Below are positions 13,980 through 15,933 of a stretch of 15,933 nt of DNA, one piece after another. Source of the DNA: Verrucomicrobiota bacterium (GTDB lineage Bacteria > Verrucomicrobiota > Verrucomicrobiia > Opitutales > Opitutaceae); NCBI GenBank assembly GCA_023457035.1, contig JAEWNN010000179.1, positions 1 to 15,933 of the forward strand, read 5' to 3'. Below the pieces are notes generated by a model. The model was not told where the DNA came from. It saw only the letters and a program-made list of their open reading frames with translations, and made no database searches. Made by a program: the position numbers and the translations under genes. Positions within the stretch are counted from its first letter, which is position 1. Every line of letters starts with the position of its first letter.

Positions 13980-15167
13980 TCACACCGGGAACGGCCGCGG
14001 GAGCCGGGCGGCGTCGAACCCTAGGCCGATCAGCTCGTGGATGAGCACCGTCGGGTCCTCCTCGTAGCGCAGCGACTCGAAGCGGAACCGGGCGCGGTCG
14101 TAGGCGCCCGGCGTGCGGATCCACTCCTCCATCACCGCGCGCAGGCCCGCCGCGGAGTCGATGACCGGGCTGGCGGCGCCGCGCTCGAAGAACTTCACCG
14201 TGAGTCGCTCCTGCGGCATCACGCTGCCGTAGCCGTTGAAGATGATCGGGCAGCGGAAATGCAGCGCCTTGGCGCAGGTGGTCGTGCCGCCGCGGGTCAC
14301 GATCGCGTCGCTGACCTGCAGCAGCCGGTGCATCTCGTCGGTATATCCATCGATGAAACACGAGAAGTCGGGATGCCGCGCGCGCCAGTGGATCGCCTCG
14401 GCGTAGGTGCGGGCGTTGTGGCCGCACACGACGATCGCCTGCACGCGGTCGGCATGCTCCGCGAGGACCGGGAGCAGCTCCAGGTGCTGGTTGGCGCCGT
14501 TGCCGCCGGTGCCGAGCAGCACGGTGAAGCGGTCGGTGCGCAACCCGAGCTTCTCCACCAGATGGCGGCGCCGCTTCTCCGCCCCGAGCACGTCGCGGTG
14601 TGCGCGCGGGCGCATCAGGTGGCCACGCACGCGGGCGCGCTCGGGTGCCAGCCCGAGTTTCAGGGCGTAATCGCGGGCCGTGGGCGTGCGCGAGAAGTAG
14701 AGATCCACCGTCTTGTCGACCCAGTTGCGGCTGTAGCCGTAGCCCCCGGAGAACTCGCCGCAGTACGTGGCGCAACGCACGTTGTCCGCCCCGAGCTCGT
14801 GGCGCGCGACCTCGAAGTAGCCGCGGTTGAGGCAGTCGTGCACGCTGAAGACCAGGTGCGGCTGGTAGTCGCGCAGCAGCTCCCGGTAGTAACGTTTGCC
14901 GAAGCTGATGTTGTCGCGGTTGATGAGGCTCAGCCCCTCGACCAGCGTGTAGTACGGGTGGTGGAGCAGCGGGGCCTTCTTCTGGACCCAGTTGTAGAAA
15001 TCGACGCCCCAGCGGCCGATCAGCGACGACTTCTCGAGCAACTGCTCGATGCGCACATCGACCCGGTGCTTGTAGAGCTCGAACGCCCACTCCGCGAACG
15101 CCTGCGCGCGGGCGTCGTGACCGCCGCCGGTGCTGGAGGTGAGGATGAGGATGCGAACCTGGCTCAT
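13980..15167 (-). CDS. MGDG-synthase-like GT28 glycosyltransferase
   Basis: The protein has 395 residues from an ATG at 15167-15165, one base after the TGA of the SDR gene. The N-terminus ILTSSTGGGHDARAQAFAEW (8-27) is the glycine-rich signature of the monogalactosyldiacylglycerol synthase N-domain, shared with bacterial diacylglycerol glucosyltransferases and MurG. The C-terminal GT28 domain shows LLGTGGNGANQH (217-228), VVCGHN (246-251), DGYTDEMHRLLQVSDAIVTRGG (273-294) with the donor-binding TRGGTTT, and PIIFNGYGSVMPQE (307-320). Family members sit peripherally at the inner membrane and glycosylate diacylglycerol or a similar lipid. In this operon it suggests membrane glycolipid synthesis. 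The actual lipid acceptor, and whether the product is a diacylglycerol or sphingoid glycolipid, cannot be told from the sequence. Confidence 0.9.
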   Translation of the reverse strand: MSQVRILILTSSTGGGHDARAQAFAEWAFELYKHRVDVRIEQLLEKSSLIGRWGVDFYNWVQKKAPLLHHPYYTLVEGLSLINRDNISFGKRYYRELLRDYQPHLVFSVHDCLNRGYFEVARHELGADNVRCATYCGEFSGGYGYSRNWVDKTVDLYFSRTPTARDYALKLGLAPERARVRGHLMRPRAHRDVLGAEKRRRHLVEKLGLRTDRFTVLLGTGGNGANQHLELLPVLAEHADRVQAIVVCGHNARTYAEAIHWRARHPDFSCFIDGYTDEMHRLLQVSDAIVTRGGTTTCAKALHFRCPIIFNGYGSVMPQERLTVKFFERGAASPVIDSAAGLRAVMEEWIRTPGAYDRARFRFESLRYEEDPTVLIHELIGLGFDAARLPRPFPV

Positions 15168-15168
15168 G

Positions 15169-15933
15169 TCAGCGGACCCCGAAATAGCGGGCCATCACGG
15201 CGCGCCGCAGCGCGAGCGGAGCCAAGCGCGCCCCCAGCGGTGCGAGCACGGTCTGGAAGAACGATCCCGAGCGCACCACACCCGAACGCCCGCGCGCCAA
15301 CGCCCGGCGCAGGTCGCGCGCGGCGCGCTCCGGCCGCGGTGCGGCGGCCAGGAGGGCATCCAGCCGGCGCGCGACGCGACGGGCGGAATCGGAGCAGGAG
15401 GACGGTGGCGCGGCGAACATGGACTGGTTGAAGCCCGTGCGGTAGTCGCCGGGACGGAAATCGACGGCGGCGATTCCGGCTTCGGCGGCCTCGAACATCA
15501 AGCTTTCCGTGAGCGCCACGAGCCCGGCCTTCGCGACGTTGTAGCCGGCCAGGTACGGGATCGGGAACTCCGCGACCATCGAGGTGACGTTGACGATCGT
15601 CCCGCGCCGCCGTGGCATCATCGCCGCCAGCGCGGCACGGTCGAGTGCGAGCGACACACCGAGCATCCCGTCGAGCTGGGCGCGCCAGACCGCCAGCGGC
15701 TGGTCGAGCAGTCCGCCGAAGACGCCGAAGCCGGCGTTGTGCACGAGCAGATCGAGGCCCCCGCTCTCGCGCTCGACCCGCGCGACCAGCGCCTCCGCGG
15801 CGGCATCGCCGGCCGCAAGATCGAAGCCGAGCGGATGAAACCGCGCCGCCTCCGCCAACGACTCCGGCCGCCGCGATGTACCCCAAACCTCGACACCCTC
15901 GGCACGGAGCATCTCCGCGAACGCCCGCCCGAG
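15169..15933 (-). CDS. Short-chain dehydrogenase/reductase (5' end beyond window)
   Basis: The frame is open to the right edge, giving 254 visible residues. An ATG at 15912-15910 exists, but the residues before it (LGRAFAE) continue the standard SDR helix after TGASSGxG, so the true start lies outside the window, probably some 15 residues away. Visible features are the HNAGFG segment (64-69 of the visible part), the catalytic Ser118 (NVTSM), Tyr131 and Lys135 (YNVAK), and the ProGly turn (RPGDYRTGF). The C-terminal 60 residues are Arg/Ala-rich. It is a cytosolic NAD(P)-dependent oxidoreductase, probably reducing a ketone or sugar; substrate unknown. One base separates its stop from the GT28 start, so they are almost certainly cotranscribed. 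Confidence 0.9.
   Translation of the reverse strand, partial: LGRAFAEMLRAEGVEVWGTSRRPESLAEAARFHPLGFDLAAGDAAAEALVARVERESGGLDLLVHNAGFGVFGGLLDQPLAVWRAQLDGMLGVSLALDRAALAAMMPRRRGTIVNVTSMVAEFPIPYLAGYNVAKAGLVALTESLMFEAAEAGIAAVDFRPGDYRTGFNQSMFAAPPSSCSDSARRVARRLDALLAAAPRPERAARDLRRALARGRSGVVRSGSFFQTVLAPLGARLAPLALRRAVMARYFGVR

Noticed and set aside
12736..15090. A single 784-codon minus-strand gene
   Set aside because: The part upstream of 13983 is an Arg/Pro-rich shadow of the GT28 gene; the real GT4 gene starts at 13974 or 13983.
1..15933. CRISPR array, tRNA or rRNA gene, insertion sequence
   Set aside because: No regularly spaced direct repeats of 25-40 bp, no tRNA-like cloverleaf or rRNA segment, and no transposase with terminal inverted repeats were seen on reading.

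Overview
The window is a GC-rich bacterial chromosome fragment. The two secreted proteins at the left end (a FG-GAP/VCBS-type repeat protein and a protein resembling the TIGR02597 family), the near absence of Shine-Dalgarno sequences, C/T-rich leaders before start codons, and dispersed low-complexity words point to Verrucomicrobiota, probably Opitutales/Opitutaceae. That taxonomic call is inference from composition and gene families, not from a marker gene.

Layout, left to right. (1) 1-1906, minus strand: two signal-peptide proteins in tandem, the TIGR02597-like protein upstream and the FG-GAP protein running off the left edge. (2) 2084-5808, plus strand: a complete dTDP-L-rhamnose pathway in the order rfbC-rfbD-rfbB-rfbA. 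(3) 6002-7354, plus: a response-regulator receiver domain fused to a metallo-beta-lactamase-fold hydrolase, ending at a hairpin shared with a convergent exported redoxin (7410-8027, minus). (4) 8166-8258, plus: a 30-residue single-membrane-segment peptide followed by a perfect 24-nt palindrome. (5) 8431-11645, plus: enoyl-ACP/CoA reductase FabV, an alpha-oxoamine synthase (BioF/KBL/serine-palmitoyltransferase family) and a small GNAT acetyltransferase. (6) 11681-15933, minus: a tightly packed, partly overlapping operon of an SDR oxidoreductase (runs off the right edge), an MGDG-synthase-like GT28 glycosyltransferase and two GT-B glycosyltransferases.

The window is dominated by envelope glycan and lipid functions: activated rhamnose supply, fatty-acyl reduction, a possible long-chain-base enzyme, and glycosyltransferases of glycolipid and polysaccharide type. 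The most notable signal is short tandem repeats inside the 5' coding ends of two of the four rhamnose genes: four 7-bp units in rfbB and about three and a half 8-bp units directly after the only start codon of rfbA. Neither unit length is a multiple of three, so a change in copy number would shift the frame. This would make nucleotide-sugar synthesis, and hence the surface glycan, potentially phase-variable. Related low-complexity tracts (a 14-bp tandem repeat, a T8 run, purine- and pyrimidine-rich blocks) occupy the gaps before rfbB, rfbA and the oxoamine synthase gene.
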